Shown piece by piece: positions 7,138-16,124 of a stretch of DNA of 64,000 nt; the first letter of the stretch is position 1; each line of letters opens with the position of its first letter. A model generated the notes under the pieces. It ran no database searches. It was not told the DNA's origin and saw only the letters and a program-made list of their open reading frames with translations. The translations under genes were made by a program, and so were the position numbers. The stretch comes from JBAZOO01 sp041648735 (lineage in GTDB: Bacteria; Verrucomicrobiota; Lentisphaeria; Oligosphaerales; CAITYL01). Location: positions 1 to 64,000 of the forward strand of contig JBAZOO010000020.1 in NCBI GenBank assembly GCA_041648735.1, given 5' to 3'.

Positions 7138-9141
7138 CTACCGTTCTTCCGACGGGCGCGGTTCTGGCCGCTCCGGCTGGAGCGCGGCCTCGTCGAGGTT
7201 CTGGTGTCCGACCACGGTGCCGTCGTCAAGGGGATTGATTTTTTGCACGCGCAGGCGGCGGAAGAGGGCGCGCATGTCGCGCAGGCCGCCCCAGGTGAAC
7301 CAGACGGCGGTGACGGCGGCAAAGCAGATGGGCAGCCCGATGCTCGTCACCTTCCAGAAGGTGGACCAGGCATGAAGCGGCCAGGGGGCGACGAAGTTCC
7401 AGAGCGTGCCGAGGATGAAGATGCCAAACCAGAGCAGGCTCCAGCCGAGCAGGCTGCCGGCGATCCACTTGTCGCCGAGGGTGAAGTTCTCGTCGAACCC
7501 GATCAACTTGCCGAGCCAGAGGCGCCGGTCCGGGGCGGGCTTGACGGCTTCGCCGACCTGTTCCTTGATGGCCGCGTACTTGCCGCGATGCAGCATCCGT
7601 TCCAAATTGAAATCCTCGCGGCAGGTCAGCAGGGAGACCAGTGCATAGACGGCGATGGCGAGCAGGGTGGCGAAGAAGGAGACCTGGACGACATTGAGCG
7701 GAAAGGCGTCGCCATGGATTTGCCGGGCCAGGATGCCGCCGACGGCGAGGGTCGAACCGGTGAACAAGGCGGCCCAGGCGCCCGCGGTGGTCCCTTTCTT
7801 CCAATAGAGGCCGCCGATGATCGCGGCGCCGGCGCCGCCGATGTAGATCGTCTGGGTGATCGTCCACCAGAAGAAAATATATTCAGTTTGCCGGAAAAGG
7901 CATCCGAAGAGAAAAGCGAACCCGGCGACGCCGCCCGCCGAGAGGCGGAGCGCAAGGATGTGCTGTTTTGGAGTCAACGGCTTTTTGCGGAGCGGCACCA
8001 GCACGTCCTGAATGAAGATCCCGCCCCAGGAGTGGAGGTGGGTGGAGTCGCCGCCGAAAATCCCGAGCAAGAGGATGATGCAGAGCGCGCCCTTGACGCC
8101 GGCCGGCAAGAGGTGCGAGAGGGCGACCGGCACGGTCATCTGGTCCTGGATTTTCGCCGGGGCGATCTGGGCGATCTCCTGGTGGGCCTGGACGGCGCGG
8201 GTGGCGAAGTCGGGATGCTGCAAGTAGGTGATTGCGCAGACGGCCAGCAAGGTCACGACCGCCACCTTTCCCAATTCGCGCCAGCGGCCGAGGATGCCGG
8301 CCATGCGGGATTCATGCGGGGTCAGGGCGGCCGAGTTGTAGGCGCTGGCGTTCTGCCAGGCCATGGTGCCGTAGATCGTCGCAAACAAGCCCATCAAGAT
8401 ATAAGTCAGGTTGAAGTCTTTCAGGCTGCCGGAGTCGAACGGATTGAGAAAGGATTGGCCGGGGGGACGCTGCGCCAGGACGGTGTTGATCTGGGACCAG
8501 TCGAACATGGTGAGCAGGCTGACGATGATGACCAGATAGAGGATCTGTGAGATCATGCCTTCCAGGCAGTCAGTCACCATCATGGTGATCAATCCGCCGG
8601 CAAGTGCGAGCCAGAGCGCGAAGCCGAGAAACAGCGCCATGAGCGGGATGTAGGTCGGCACGGGGTGGGAAAAGAGCATGATGTCCTGCGGCAGGCCGAG
8701 GAAATAGACGAAGAAGCGGGCGCCGACCGCCGGGATGATCCCGAAATTGACCAGCCCGGCAAAGAACCCCAGGAGTCCGGTGAAGAAGCGGAATTTCTTG
8801 CTGTAGCGGATCTCGAAGAACTGCGCCAGGGTCATGGCGCGCGTCTCGCGGTAGCGGTACACGACAAACCCGGTGATGGTCACCAGGAAGATGACGGGAA
8901 TGGTGATCCAGACCCACCAGTTCAGGACAAACCCCGATTTGGCGATCACCTCGAACGAAGCCACGAACACCACGGCTCCGGCCTGCATCTCGCCGCGGGC
9001 AACGGCGACCAGGTAGCGGCCGGCCACGCGCCCGCCGGAGAGGAAGTCGGCCACGCTTTTCATGTAGCGCTGCGTGTAGAGGCCGACAGCGAACACCACG
9101 AGCAGCGGGACGGTCAGGAGGATCCAGTCAATGGGTTGCAT
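7138..9141 (-). CDS. Sodium:solute symporter (SSS family)
   Basis: A 667-residue polytopic membrane protein with about 13-15 hydrophobic helices, beginning IDWILLTVPLLVVFAVGLY. The run FLSGGRVAGRYLVAVARGEMQAGAVVF resembles the helix 1-2 region of SSS transporters, where small and polar residues form the sodium and substrate sites. A long cytoplasmic stretch (about 510-570) precedes the last helices, as in planctomycete and lentisphaerote SSS proteins found with sugar catabolism genes. The substrate is probably a sugar or sugar acid, given the PL22-like neighbour downstream and the secreted enzymes upstream. No clear ribosome site is visible at 9141. Confidence 0.9.
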   Translation of the reverse strand: MQPIDWILLTVPLLVVFAVGLYTQRYMKSVADFLSGGRVAGRYLVAVARGEMQAGAVVFVASFEVIAKSGFVLNWWVWITIPVIFLVTITGFVVYRYRETRAMTLAQFFEIRYSKKFRFFTGLLGFFAGLVNFGIIPAVGARFFVYFLGLPQDIMLFSHPVPTYIPLMALFLGFALWLALAGGLITMMVTDCLEGMISQILYLVIIVSLLTMFDWSQINTVLAQRPPGQSFLNPFDSGSLKDFNLTYILMGLFATIYGTMAWQNASAYNSAALTPHESRMAGILGRWRELGKVAVVTLLAVCAITYLQHPDFATRAVQAHQEIAQIAPAKIQDQMTVPVALSHLLPAGVKGALCIILLLGIFGGDSTHLHSWGGIFIQDVLVPLRKKPLTPKQHILALRLSAGGVAGFAFLFGCLFRQTEYIFFWWTITQTIYIGGAGAAIIGGLYWKKGTTAGAWAALFTGSTLAVGGILARQIHGDAFPLNVVQVSFFATLLAIAVYALVSLLTCREDFNLERMLHRGKYAAIKEQVGEAVKPAPDRRLWLGKLIGFDENFTLGDKWIAGSLLGWSLLWFGIFILGTLWNFVAPWPLHAWSTFWKVTSIGLPICFAAVTAVWFTWGGLRDMRALFRRLRVQKINPLDDGTVVGHQNLDEAALQPERPEPRPSEER

Positions 9142-9226
9142 GGGATTGAGTCCGATTTTGGATTTGTGGTTCTTGAGCGATTCGGGCGAGAGCTTCAGGG
9201 GCGCCGGGTTCCGGTTGTTGGGTATT

Positions 9227-9596
9227 TCAGAGGCTCAGGTGCGTGGCGAACCAGTCGGCGCGGAGGGCATGCTCGGCAGCCATGTCCGGCCAGCCGTGCC
9301 CCTTGCCCGGCCGCACCTCGGAACGGTGCTCGACACCGAGTTCCCGGAGCCGCGCAGTCGCGGCCCGTCCCTGTTGGATGGGGGTCAGCGTCTCCGCGTC
9401 ACCGGGGATGATGAGCGGCGGCGGCATGGCGGCAAACCAGCTCCAAGGCATAGCACAGCGAGAGGTTGGTGGGATGAACCAGCGTCCCGTCGGGAACACG
9501 CGAGTGATAGCCGGGGCCGTGAAACGGCACCCGGACCAGGCAGGCTTCCGGATCATAGAAGGCGTCGTAGAGATGGGGTGGAGTGTCTTGGGTCAT
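9227..9596 (-). pseudogene. Fused remnants of two genes (unknown N-terminus plus alpha/beta-hydrolase C-terminus)
   Basis: Two partial coding segments abut in different frames. From 9596 a frame gives about 55 sensible residues (YDAFYDPEACLVRVPFHG..., VPDGTLVHPTNLSLCYALEL) and then decays. From about 9430 another frame gives PPLIIPGDAETLTPIQQG and RPGKGHGWPDM...ADWFATHL, the acid- and His-bearing C-terminus of a dienelactone-hydrolase/esterase type fold. The nucleophile half is missing. The simplest reading is an internal deletion joining two genes, or a frameshifted single decayed gene. It lies in the operon between the CocE-ThuA gene and the symporter. Confidence 0.6.
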
Positions 9597-9602
9597 AAGT
9601 TT

Positions 9603-12386
9603 TCATTGATTCGGCCACCCAGGCTTGGTTTCCGCCGGGGCGTCTGGACGAGCCTCAAGGCCAAGCGCCCAGAGGATGCCACCTAACAAGTGAGCCTGAA
9701 AAATCTTCGCGGTTGCGGGCGGGTTTTTGCGGGTCGCCAGATTCTCGTCCCAGAGATCGCGATTGCCGCCGAGCGACGTGAAAAAGACACGCCCGCGCCC
9801 ATAGTCCCGACACCAGGCGAGCGGGTAATGACCGGGAGCCTGATCGGTCGGGCTTTTTTCCATGATAAGCAGTTCCTGCGTATGCGCCGGATCGGACAGG
9901 ACAAAATTCGGGATTTTATAGCTGAATTCCCGGATCGTCCATTTGGCAGGAATGCCTTTGCTGGCGGGATGTTGTGGAGACGGGTTGACGATTTCCGCAT
10001 CAATCCATCTCTGTGTTCCCTTGAAATGGATCCACTTCCCCCCGAGCATGTCGTAGTAATCCGGGTAACTGACCATCGTTTCCATCGCGTTCCCCAATCC
10101 AATGAAAGCGTGTCCCGCCTTGATCCACGCGAGGAACCCCTCGAAATCCGGCAAAGGCAGATCGCCCGAAGTGTAGCAGAAAACCACGCCATCGTAATTC
10201 TTGAGCGATTCGGGCGACAGCTTTTGCAGCGCCTGCTTCATCTCATCCTGGAATTTTTTGGCCACCTCGGGATACGCGTCCTGGGCAGCCTTGAAAGCCT
10301 CGCTGGCCTTCGTGTATGCCGCCTGCTCCTCCTCGCTTGCACCCGGTTTGGGGGCGGCAGGCTGTTTGGGTTTCTTGGGCTGGGGCGCGGACGGCTGCCG
10401 CACAAATTCGAGGGTGAACGCCCCGCTCTGTTCCGAGAGCCGCACGAGTGCCTTTTCCGCCGCGTCAATCGAAGCCTGGAAGCGGTTCCGCGTGCTCGTG
10501 GAGACGACCAGGAGTTTTTTTTCTGTGGATGAAGGCGGCCGGCCATTGGCGGGCCGGTCTGAGTCGGTGGGCGATCCGGATAGGGGGTCAGGTTTCGTGA
10601 CTGCCAGGGCCGCGACGACGGGAAGTTCAATCCGCGATGGATGCTCGGGGCCGCGCGCGACACGCCACTTCGCCGGGCCTTTGGCGGGAACACGTTCAAA
10701 CGAGTCGCTGTCGGCGCCGGCAAGGGCGATCCGCAGACGATGGCCGCGCGCGAATTTCACGGACGTCGGCATCAGCTCGAATGCGAGCTCGCAGGTCTCG
10801 CCCGGTTTCATCGGCGCGGCATCGTTCTTGGCGAACGAATGGAACGGTGTGGATTGCGGATGGTCGGGGTTGGTCCCAACCTTGCGATGCAGGCCGCGCA
10901 GGCCCCCCTCGGTCACGTAGCGGCTCTGTCCATCGGCATCGACATCCTCGAGATAGACGAGGAATGCGCCGTCGTCGCGATCCGTGCTGCACCAGAGATG
11001 CACCACAGCCGAGCCGGTCACTTCCAGATCCGCTTCGAGAGGCTCGCTGGTGTAGAGCAGCATGCGCTCGTCCATCTTCTCGCGGTGGTCAAGGTTCAAT
11101 ACTGGCGAGCTTGTCTGCGCATACCAGCGGTTGGTGCGTCCCGTGCTCACGCCGAAATCAACCTCGTAGTCGTCACTGCCGGCGGCCGCGGGTTCGGGAG
11201 CGAGAACATGATCGGCGCCGAAATAAAAAGGGCGCATCGCTGTGCCGGCCGGTGGCCACTGATCGGTCGCGCGCATCTTCTCTTCGCCCATATGGAAATA
11301 GCGCACCTTCGGCCAGCTCGCGACGCCGCGGTCGATGCCGCGCAGATACTGATCGAAGAAGTCGAGCCGCATCTGGACCTGCTCGTCCCACGCTGGCACC
11401 GGCGGCAATGATTTACTGCCGACAACGAACGGACTCGCCAGCGCCTTGCCGCCGTGGGTTGACGCCATCATCACCAGCTTCTGCGGGTTCGAGTAGTATT
11501 GCAGACGCTCAAGCGCGCCGATGGCGGTGCCCCCGTCGAGCCAGCTCGCGAACACCAGCATCGGCACCTTGGAAGCTTCGATTTCCTTGCGCCAATGCAA
11601 CGAACCGCATTCCGCCAGGCTCACTTTGAAGCCGGGCGCGGGTTGGTCGCGAAACCGCGATCCAAGGATCCAGGTATTGACGTTGATGTTGGACTCGTGT
11701 TCGGCGATGGCGGCGGCTAGTAATTTGCCATCGGCATCGGCAGTGACCGGGCGCACGCCGACCTTGCCCTTGTTCAAGTCGAGACTTCTCACAAAACTGC
11801 TCCATGCCCCGATGAACTTGCAATACAGTCCGTATGGCCAGCAGGCGGTGCGATAGATGTCGAAGTCGGAGCAACTGAAGGCGACGGCCTTCAACGCAGG
11901 GTGCCGGGAGGCGGCGAGGAATTCGGCGGTCGTGCCGGTGTACGAGTTGCCGTACGCGCCGACCTTGCCGTCGCACCAGGGCTGCGACACCACCCAGTCG
12001 AGGATGGCTTTGCCGTCCTGCGTTTCCGCGGGCCCGTACTCCGCATCGCGGTGGCCGAACGACGCGCCCGATCCACGCAGATCAACCTTGACCAGCGCAT
12101 AACCGTGGGCGATGAAGAACTCATCAAGCGGAATAAGCGACTTGACCGGCTTGCCGTCGGCGCCCTGCCGGCTGCGCATATAGCGCGTGAGCAAGAGCAG
12201 TGTCGGATGGCGTGCGGCATCCTCGTGCCCGGCCGGCAGATACACGTCAACGGCAAGCCGGACGCCATCGGGCATCGGCACGAGCACGGACATGTCCTGC
12301 GCCAACCCACTTGATATCGCGAGCAGGAGTACGAATGCGACAATTCCAGACGTCCGTTTCATTCCAACTTTCCGGCTAAATTTCAT
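9603..12386 (-). CDS. Secreted CocE/NonD-type acyl hydrolase fused to a ThuA-like domain
   Basis: A 927-residue exported protein. A signal peptide (about 1-30, ending SGLAQ) leads into an X-Pro-dipeptidyl-peptidase/CocE (S15) hydrolase: VKVDLRGSGASFG, then GAYGNSYTG with the nucleophile Ser near 147, and a C-terminal jelly-roll of the XPP type (about 370-600). From about 620 to the end is a ThuA/glutamine-amidotransferase-like domain (LKNYDGVVFCYTSGDLPL, HPASKGIP, YGRGRVFFTSLGGN), common beside sugar-degrading genes. The fusion is unusual. The start could instead be Met9 at 12362, which has GGAAAG upstream. Last of the tightly packed enzyme operon, 25 bases after the LamG-like protein gene. 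Confidence 0.85.
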   Translation of the reverse strand: MKFSRKVGMKRTSGIVAFVLLLAISSGLAQDMSVLVPMPDGVRLAVDVYLPAGHEDAARHPTLLLLTRYMRSRQGADGKPVKSLIPLDEFFIAHGYALVKVDLRGSGASFGHRDAEYGPAETQDGKAILDWVVSQPWCDGKVGAYGNSYTGTTAEFLAASRHPALKAVAFSCSDFDIYRTACWPYGLYCKFIGAWSSFVRSLDLNKGKVGVRPVTADADGKLLAAAIAEHESNINVNTWILGSRFRDQPAPGFKVSLAECGSLHWRKEIEASKVPMLVFASWLDGGTAIGALERLQYYSNPQKLVMMASTHGGKALASPFVVGSKSLPPVPAWDEQVQMRLDFFDQYLRGIDRGVASWPKVRYFHMGEEKMRATDQWPPAGTAMRPFYFGADHVLAPEPAAAGSDDYEVDFGVSTGRTNRWYAQTSSPVLNLDHREKMDERMLLYTSEPLEADLEVTGSAVVHLWCSTDRDDGAFLVYLEDVDADGQSRYVTEGGLRGLHRKVGTNPDHPQSTPFHSFAKNDAAPMKPGETCELAFELMPTSVKFARGHRLRIALAGADSDSFERVPAKGPAKWRVARGPEHPSRIELPVVAALAVTKPDPLSGSPTDSDRPANGRPPSSTEKKLLVVSTSTRNRFQASIDAAEKALVRLSEQSGAFTLEFVRQPSAPQPKKPKQPAAPKPGASEEEQAAYTKASEAFKAAQDAYPEVAKKFQDEMKQALQKLSPESLKNYDGVVFCYTSGDLPLPDFEGFLAWIKAGHAFIGLGNAMETMVSYPDYYDMLGGKWIHFKGTQRWIDAEIVNPSPQHPASKGIPAKWTIREFSYKIPNFVLSDPAHTQELLIMEKSPTDQAPGHYPLAWCRDYGRGRVFFTSLGGNRDLWDENLATRKNPPATAKIFQAHLLGGILWALGLEARPDAPAETKPGWPNQ

Positions 12387-12411
12387 AATTCAAAAACTGA
12401 CTTCCCCGAAA

Positions 12412-14616
12412 TCAATTTCCCGGCTTGCGGCCACCATTCACCTTCACTCCTTCATTTGTCTTGCTCCCCGCCAAAACTTTGTCGGTGTAATTGGCCAAAT
12501 CCATTCCGTTGTAAAAAATCGCCAGGTCCTCGTCATCGGTGGTGATATGATCCGCGATGAATCCGGCAGCAAAGCGGTAACCTTGGAAAGCATATTTTAG
12601 ATGAAAACGCCCAAAGCTCATCAGTCTCGCCCCGGCCACCGGCGCGGCCAGCGCACCCTTGTCGGGACGGGTGGCCACGGCGCAATCCATCCGGTCCCAA
12701 GCCATCACTTCGGTAAGCGGAGCGGCCTTGAGCTGGACATAGGATCCTTGCTTGTAAACAGTCCATGTTGCCGAATTACTGCGATCAAGTTTTGGATTGG
12801 GACGGTGTTTGATGATAACGACATAGGGAACACCATAGAGCACGCGGGCCGGTTGATGATCGTTGGAATCGCCCACCGACATCGCCGGTGGGATGCCGTT
12901 CGGGCCTCCGGGTTGTGTGACCCATTGAAGGTGAAGCCGGTCACGGTAGGCGAAGACATGGGCGGCCCCCCACTGATCGTGGTTCAAGTAAGTGAGCGAT
13001 GGCGCCTGGGCCACCTTGCAGGGCCATTTGGTGAAATCCATCTCGAATTTGATCTCCTGCGGCACATCAATGGCAACTGTCGGCTTCGTGTAGAGCGTCC
13101 AGTTGTTGTGATGCCGGCCAACCGTCCATGGGGCTTCGACCCCATATTTTCCTGAAGCGTTCATGTCGGTGACTGCACCTGTGCGCATTCCCAGGATATC
13201 AAGCAGGGTGCTGTTCCGACCCATTGCCGGATCGAACATCACGATTGCCCATACCGTCCATTCCCACTTGTCGCTGAAAAAGTCGTTGTCGGCCTGGAAC
13301 GAGTTCGCCAGGTTCAAATAGTCTCCGGTGTACAAACCGGAAATCCCATATTCACTCATTTGGGCGGGTGCCAAGGCGGGAAGGTGTTTTTTTCCTTTAA
13401 AATCCACCTCTTGGGTATTCAGGATCAGGTTGGTTTTTCCCAGCAGGCCAGGTATTGCGGTCTGTCCCTTGATCTGGACGGTTTTTCCAAAATCAAGCAC
13501 CTCATTCGGTAACACCAGATTGGTCAGCGTGCGAGCCCGCCGCCAGGCGGCCTGTCTGGAGAACCGCCACTGCATAGTTCGCGTTTCGGGCACAGTAAGC
13601 AGATCCGTAACGATCAGGCCATAGAACAAAAAATCCTGTGAGGTATTGACTGCGGGAGATTTGGCACTGTTGATGCCGATAGAAATGTTTCCAGCCGCTT
13701 CATCCAACACCCCCGATGCCGGAGCATGTTGTTGGCTGTTGATCTTGACGCCATTACGGTATACCCCAAAGGCGCCGGTACTGTTGCAGTTGAGGGTGAG
13801 AATGTTATGCCCTTCGCGGGGAAGCGGGGTGCGATCAGTGTAGGCCGATGTGCCGCCATTGTTCCAGACAAAACTGGCTGATCCCGCTGCTGCGCCCTGT
13901 TGAACATCGATCTGGTTTGCATCCGTGCTGCTGCGATAGGACCAGGCGTAGTCCACGGCGTTGGCCGCTTCCTTTCGTTCGCCATTCACCGTTAGTCCGG
14001 TGAAAGATTTGCCGCCGCCGGTTGAAAAGGGAATGCCATTGACAGGAACCACCAGGGCTTGACCGCCGACGAACCGGAGGCACCAGTTGCCGGCCGCATC
14101 CTTGGCAAAAGTCGGCAGGGATTGGCCGGAGGGCGTTGTCATCCAGAGCGGTGTCGCCGTGCCGGGACGTTGCACCGCCACTTCCACCGGAGCGCCGGCG
14201 AGAGGCAGCCCCGCCAATGCCGCTGTGGCAGCAGCCTCATCCAAAGTGCCGTTGGCATTCACGCCGATTTCCTTGCCGTTGATACGGCAGGTTGGGCCGG
14301 TATAGGTCGCGATCATCCGATCAAGACCAATCGCATAGTAAACTGGTTTGGAAATGGCTGTGGTGGCGACCGGCTGTACGGAGGCTTGCCAGCCGGTTTT
14401 GATGCCGTTGGCGAAGGCGAAACCACCCGAGCAGAGTATCGTAAATAGACAAAATAAGGTTGATAGCGCGGTACGCCCCGGGATCCCAGCCAGATTCTTA
14501 AACTTGATGTTTTGAGTGGCATCTTTTGCCGGAATCCCGGAAAAACACCATGGAATCTCTCCAAGAAGGGGAACCTCGAACACCCGTACTTTTTCGGTTG
14601 AGCTAATAGCGGTCAT
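12412..14616 (-). CDS. Large secreted protein, LamG/concanavalin-like region
   Basis: A 734-residue exported protein of unknown function. A long N-terminal extension precedes a hydrophobic segment (about 48-70, ALSTLFCLFTILCSGGFAFA), so the real start may lie inside, but 14616 overlaps the upstream stop by ATGA, which favours it. Residues about 230-330 look like a LamG/concanavalin sandwich (SFVWNNGGTSAYTDR, GHNILTLNCNSTGAFGVYRNG). A second beta-rich segment (430-700) has many Trp and His. Such domains bind glycans. It is translationally coupled to the sialate O-acetylesterase. No catalytic motif was recognised. Third-position GC is lower than in most neighbours, possibly reflecting a different origin. 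Confidence 0.72.
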   Translation of the reverse strand: MTAISSTEKVRVFEVPLLGEIPWCFSGIPAKDATQNIKFKNLAGIPGRTALSTLFCLFTILCSGGFAFANGIKTGWQASVQPVATTAISKPVYYAIGLDRMIATYTGPTCRINGKEIGVNANGTLDEAAATAALAGLPLAGAPVEVAVQRPGTATPLWMTTPSGQSLPTFAKDAAGNWCLRFVGGQALVVPVNGIPFSTGGGKSFTGLTVNGERKEAANAVDYAWSYRSSTDANQIDVQQGAAAGSASFVWNNGGTSAYTDRTPLPREGHNILTLNCNSTGAFGVYRNGVKINSQQHAPASGVLDEAAGNISIGINSAKSPAVNTSQDFLFYGLIVTDLLTVPETRTMQWRFSRQAAWRRARTLTNLVLPNEVLDFGKTVQIKGQTAIPGLLGKTNLILNTQEVDFKGKKHLPALAPAQMSEYGISGLYTGDYLNLANSFQADNDFFSDKWEWTVWAIVMFDPAMGRNSTLLDILGMRTGAVTDMNASGKYGVEAPWTVGRHHNNWTLYTKPTVAIDVPQEIKFEMDFTKWPCKVAQAPSLTYLNHDQWGAAHVFAYRDRLHLQWVTQPGGPNGIPPAMSVGDSNDHQPARVLYGVPYVVIIKHRPNPKLDRSNSATWTVYKQGSYVQLKAAPLTEVMAWDRMDCAVATRPDKGALAAPVAGARLMSFGRFHLKYAFQGYRFAAGFIADHITTDDEDLAIFYNGMDLANYTDKVLAGSKTNEGVKVNGGRKPGN

Positions 14617-16124
14617 TGCCTGAAGGCGTTGGTGAGCGGCTCGTTGTCGGTCCGGAAGGGGGTGGCCGGCAGGCCGGCGCCGTTGAAAAGGTTGCTGCCC
14701 GCCGGGTTCACGGCCCAGGCGTAACGCACCGCGACGGGGTCTTTCACTTCCGGACTGGAAACGGCCACGGTGTTCCCGTCAATCTTGGCCTTGCCCCAGA
14801 CCCATTTCATGTCCGCGCCGGCAATGGCAAAGCCTTTCAGCTCGCCGCCGCCCTGCGCCACCAGGCCGCCGTCGGTGTGGGAGAAGGTGACAATGACTTT
14901 GCCGTCCGCGACCCGGCTGCTCTCGGGCAGCGGGCCGGAGGCCGCGACGTTCTTGTGCTTGTACACGGTCGCCAGGGCCCACTGCGCCAGGCGCCGGCCG
15001 ACTTCCTGCTTGTTCACGGGATGATTGGATTTCTCCTCGCCGGTGCCGATGGTGACGGCCAGGCCGGTGTTGGGAAGGCTCAGGGATTTCAGGACACCCT
15101 CGCGCACCAGCACCCGCCCGTGGGTCTGGACCGGCTGGGTCTGAGGTGAACCGATGTCGGGAAGCTGCACCGAGATGAAGGCAAAATCGTAGCCCCACAG
15201 GCGGCGCCAGTCCTTGATCATGGTGGCGAGCTGAATCCCGTACAGGTTGGCATGGATGGTGTAGGAATTGGCTTCGCCCTGATACCAGATGACGCCGCGA
15301 ATGGCATACGGCGCCACGGGCAGAATTCTGGCTTTGAAGAGGGCGCCGGGAACAACCTTCTGGGCGGCGGCGGCCTTCTTGCCCTCGACTTCCACGGCCT
15401 GTTTGCGGTCGCTTTCGGCTTGCTTGACATCTTCCGCGCTGGCGGCGGCCTCCCCGCCTGCCTCAACAAAGAGGGGCTTCAATTCGGGAACCGCCTTCTG
15501 CGCTTCCAGGCTGGTCCACAATTCAATGGGCGTGCCGCCGGACGAGACGTTGAGCAGTCCGACCGGCAAGCCTGTCTTCTGCTGGATTTCACGGCCGAAA
15601 AAATAAGCGGCAGCCGAGAATTTCCCGACCGTCTCGGGGCTGCAAACAACCCACTTGGTGTTTTGAAACTGCCGAATCTTCGGCCAGGTCGCCGCGGGTT
15701 GCTCGGTTTTGAAATCCTTGGCCTTGCTCACCGGGAGAGCCATGTTCGACTGGCCGGAACAAAGCCAGACCTCGCCCACGAGCACATCCCGGATGGTGCG
15801 GGCGCGGGCCTCGCCGCCGCCCTGCACGGTGAGGGTCAGGGGACCGCCCGGCGGCAGGGGATCGAGCGCCACGGACCATTTGCCATCCGGCCCGGCTTCG
15901 GCGGTCTTGGATTGGCCGCCAATGGCGACCGTGACCTTCTCGCCGGGATCGGCCTTGCCCCAGACGGGAACGGGCCGGCCGGTCTGGAGCACCATGTGAT
16001 CGGAAAAGAAGGCGGGGAGCTGAACCGCCGCCCCGGCTTGCAGCGTGATTGCCGCCAGCAGGGCTGGAATCATCAATAGAAGACAATGTTTCATCGGGAA
16101 TTTGGGGGAATGGATTCTTTTCAT
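14613..16124 (-). CDS. Sialate O-acetylesterase
   Basis: A 503-residue exported SGNH/GDSL-type esterase that removes O-acetyl groups from sialic acids or acetylated plant and algal glycans. A signal peptide (about 1-33) is followed by the family opening LPAFFSDHMVLQ and a beta domain, then LCSGQSNMALPV near 125, in which the Ser of GQSNM is the nucleophile. VSSGGTPIELWTS and VIWYQGEANS are further conserved blocks. Length and order match PVC-group homologues. It overlaps the genes on either side by ATGA. Deacetylation would expose glycans to the other secreted enzymes of the operon. Confidence 0.93.
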   Translation of the reverse strand: MKRIHSPKFPMKHCLLLMIPALLAAITLQAGAAVQLPAFFSDHMVLQTGRPVPVWGKADPGEKVTVAIGGQSKTAEAGPDGKWSVALDPLPPGGPLTLTVQGGGEARARTIRDVLVGEVWLCSGQSNMALPVSKAKDFKTEQPAATWPKIRQFQNTKWVVCSPETVGKFSAAAYFFGREIQQKTGLPVGLLNVSSGGTPIELWTSLEAQKAVPELKPLFVEAGGEAAASAEDVKQAESDRKQAVEVEGKKAAAAQKVVPGALFKARILPVAPYAIRGVIWYQGEANSYTIHANLYGIQLATMIKDWRRLWGYDFAFISVQLPDIGSPQTQPVQTHGRVLVREGVLKSLSLPNTGLAVTIGTGEEKSNHPVNKQEVGRRLAQWALATVYKHKNVAASGPLPESSRVADGKVIVTFSHTDGGLVAQGGGELKGFAIAGADMKWVWGKAKIDGNTVAVSSPEVKDPVAVRYAWAVNPAGSNLFNGAGLPATPFRTDNEPLTNAFRQ

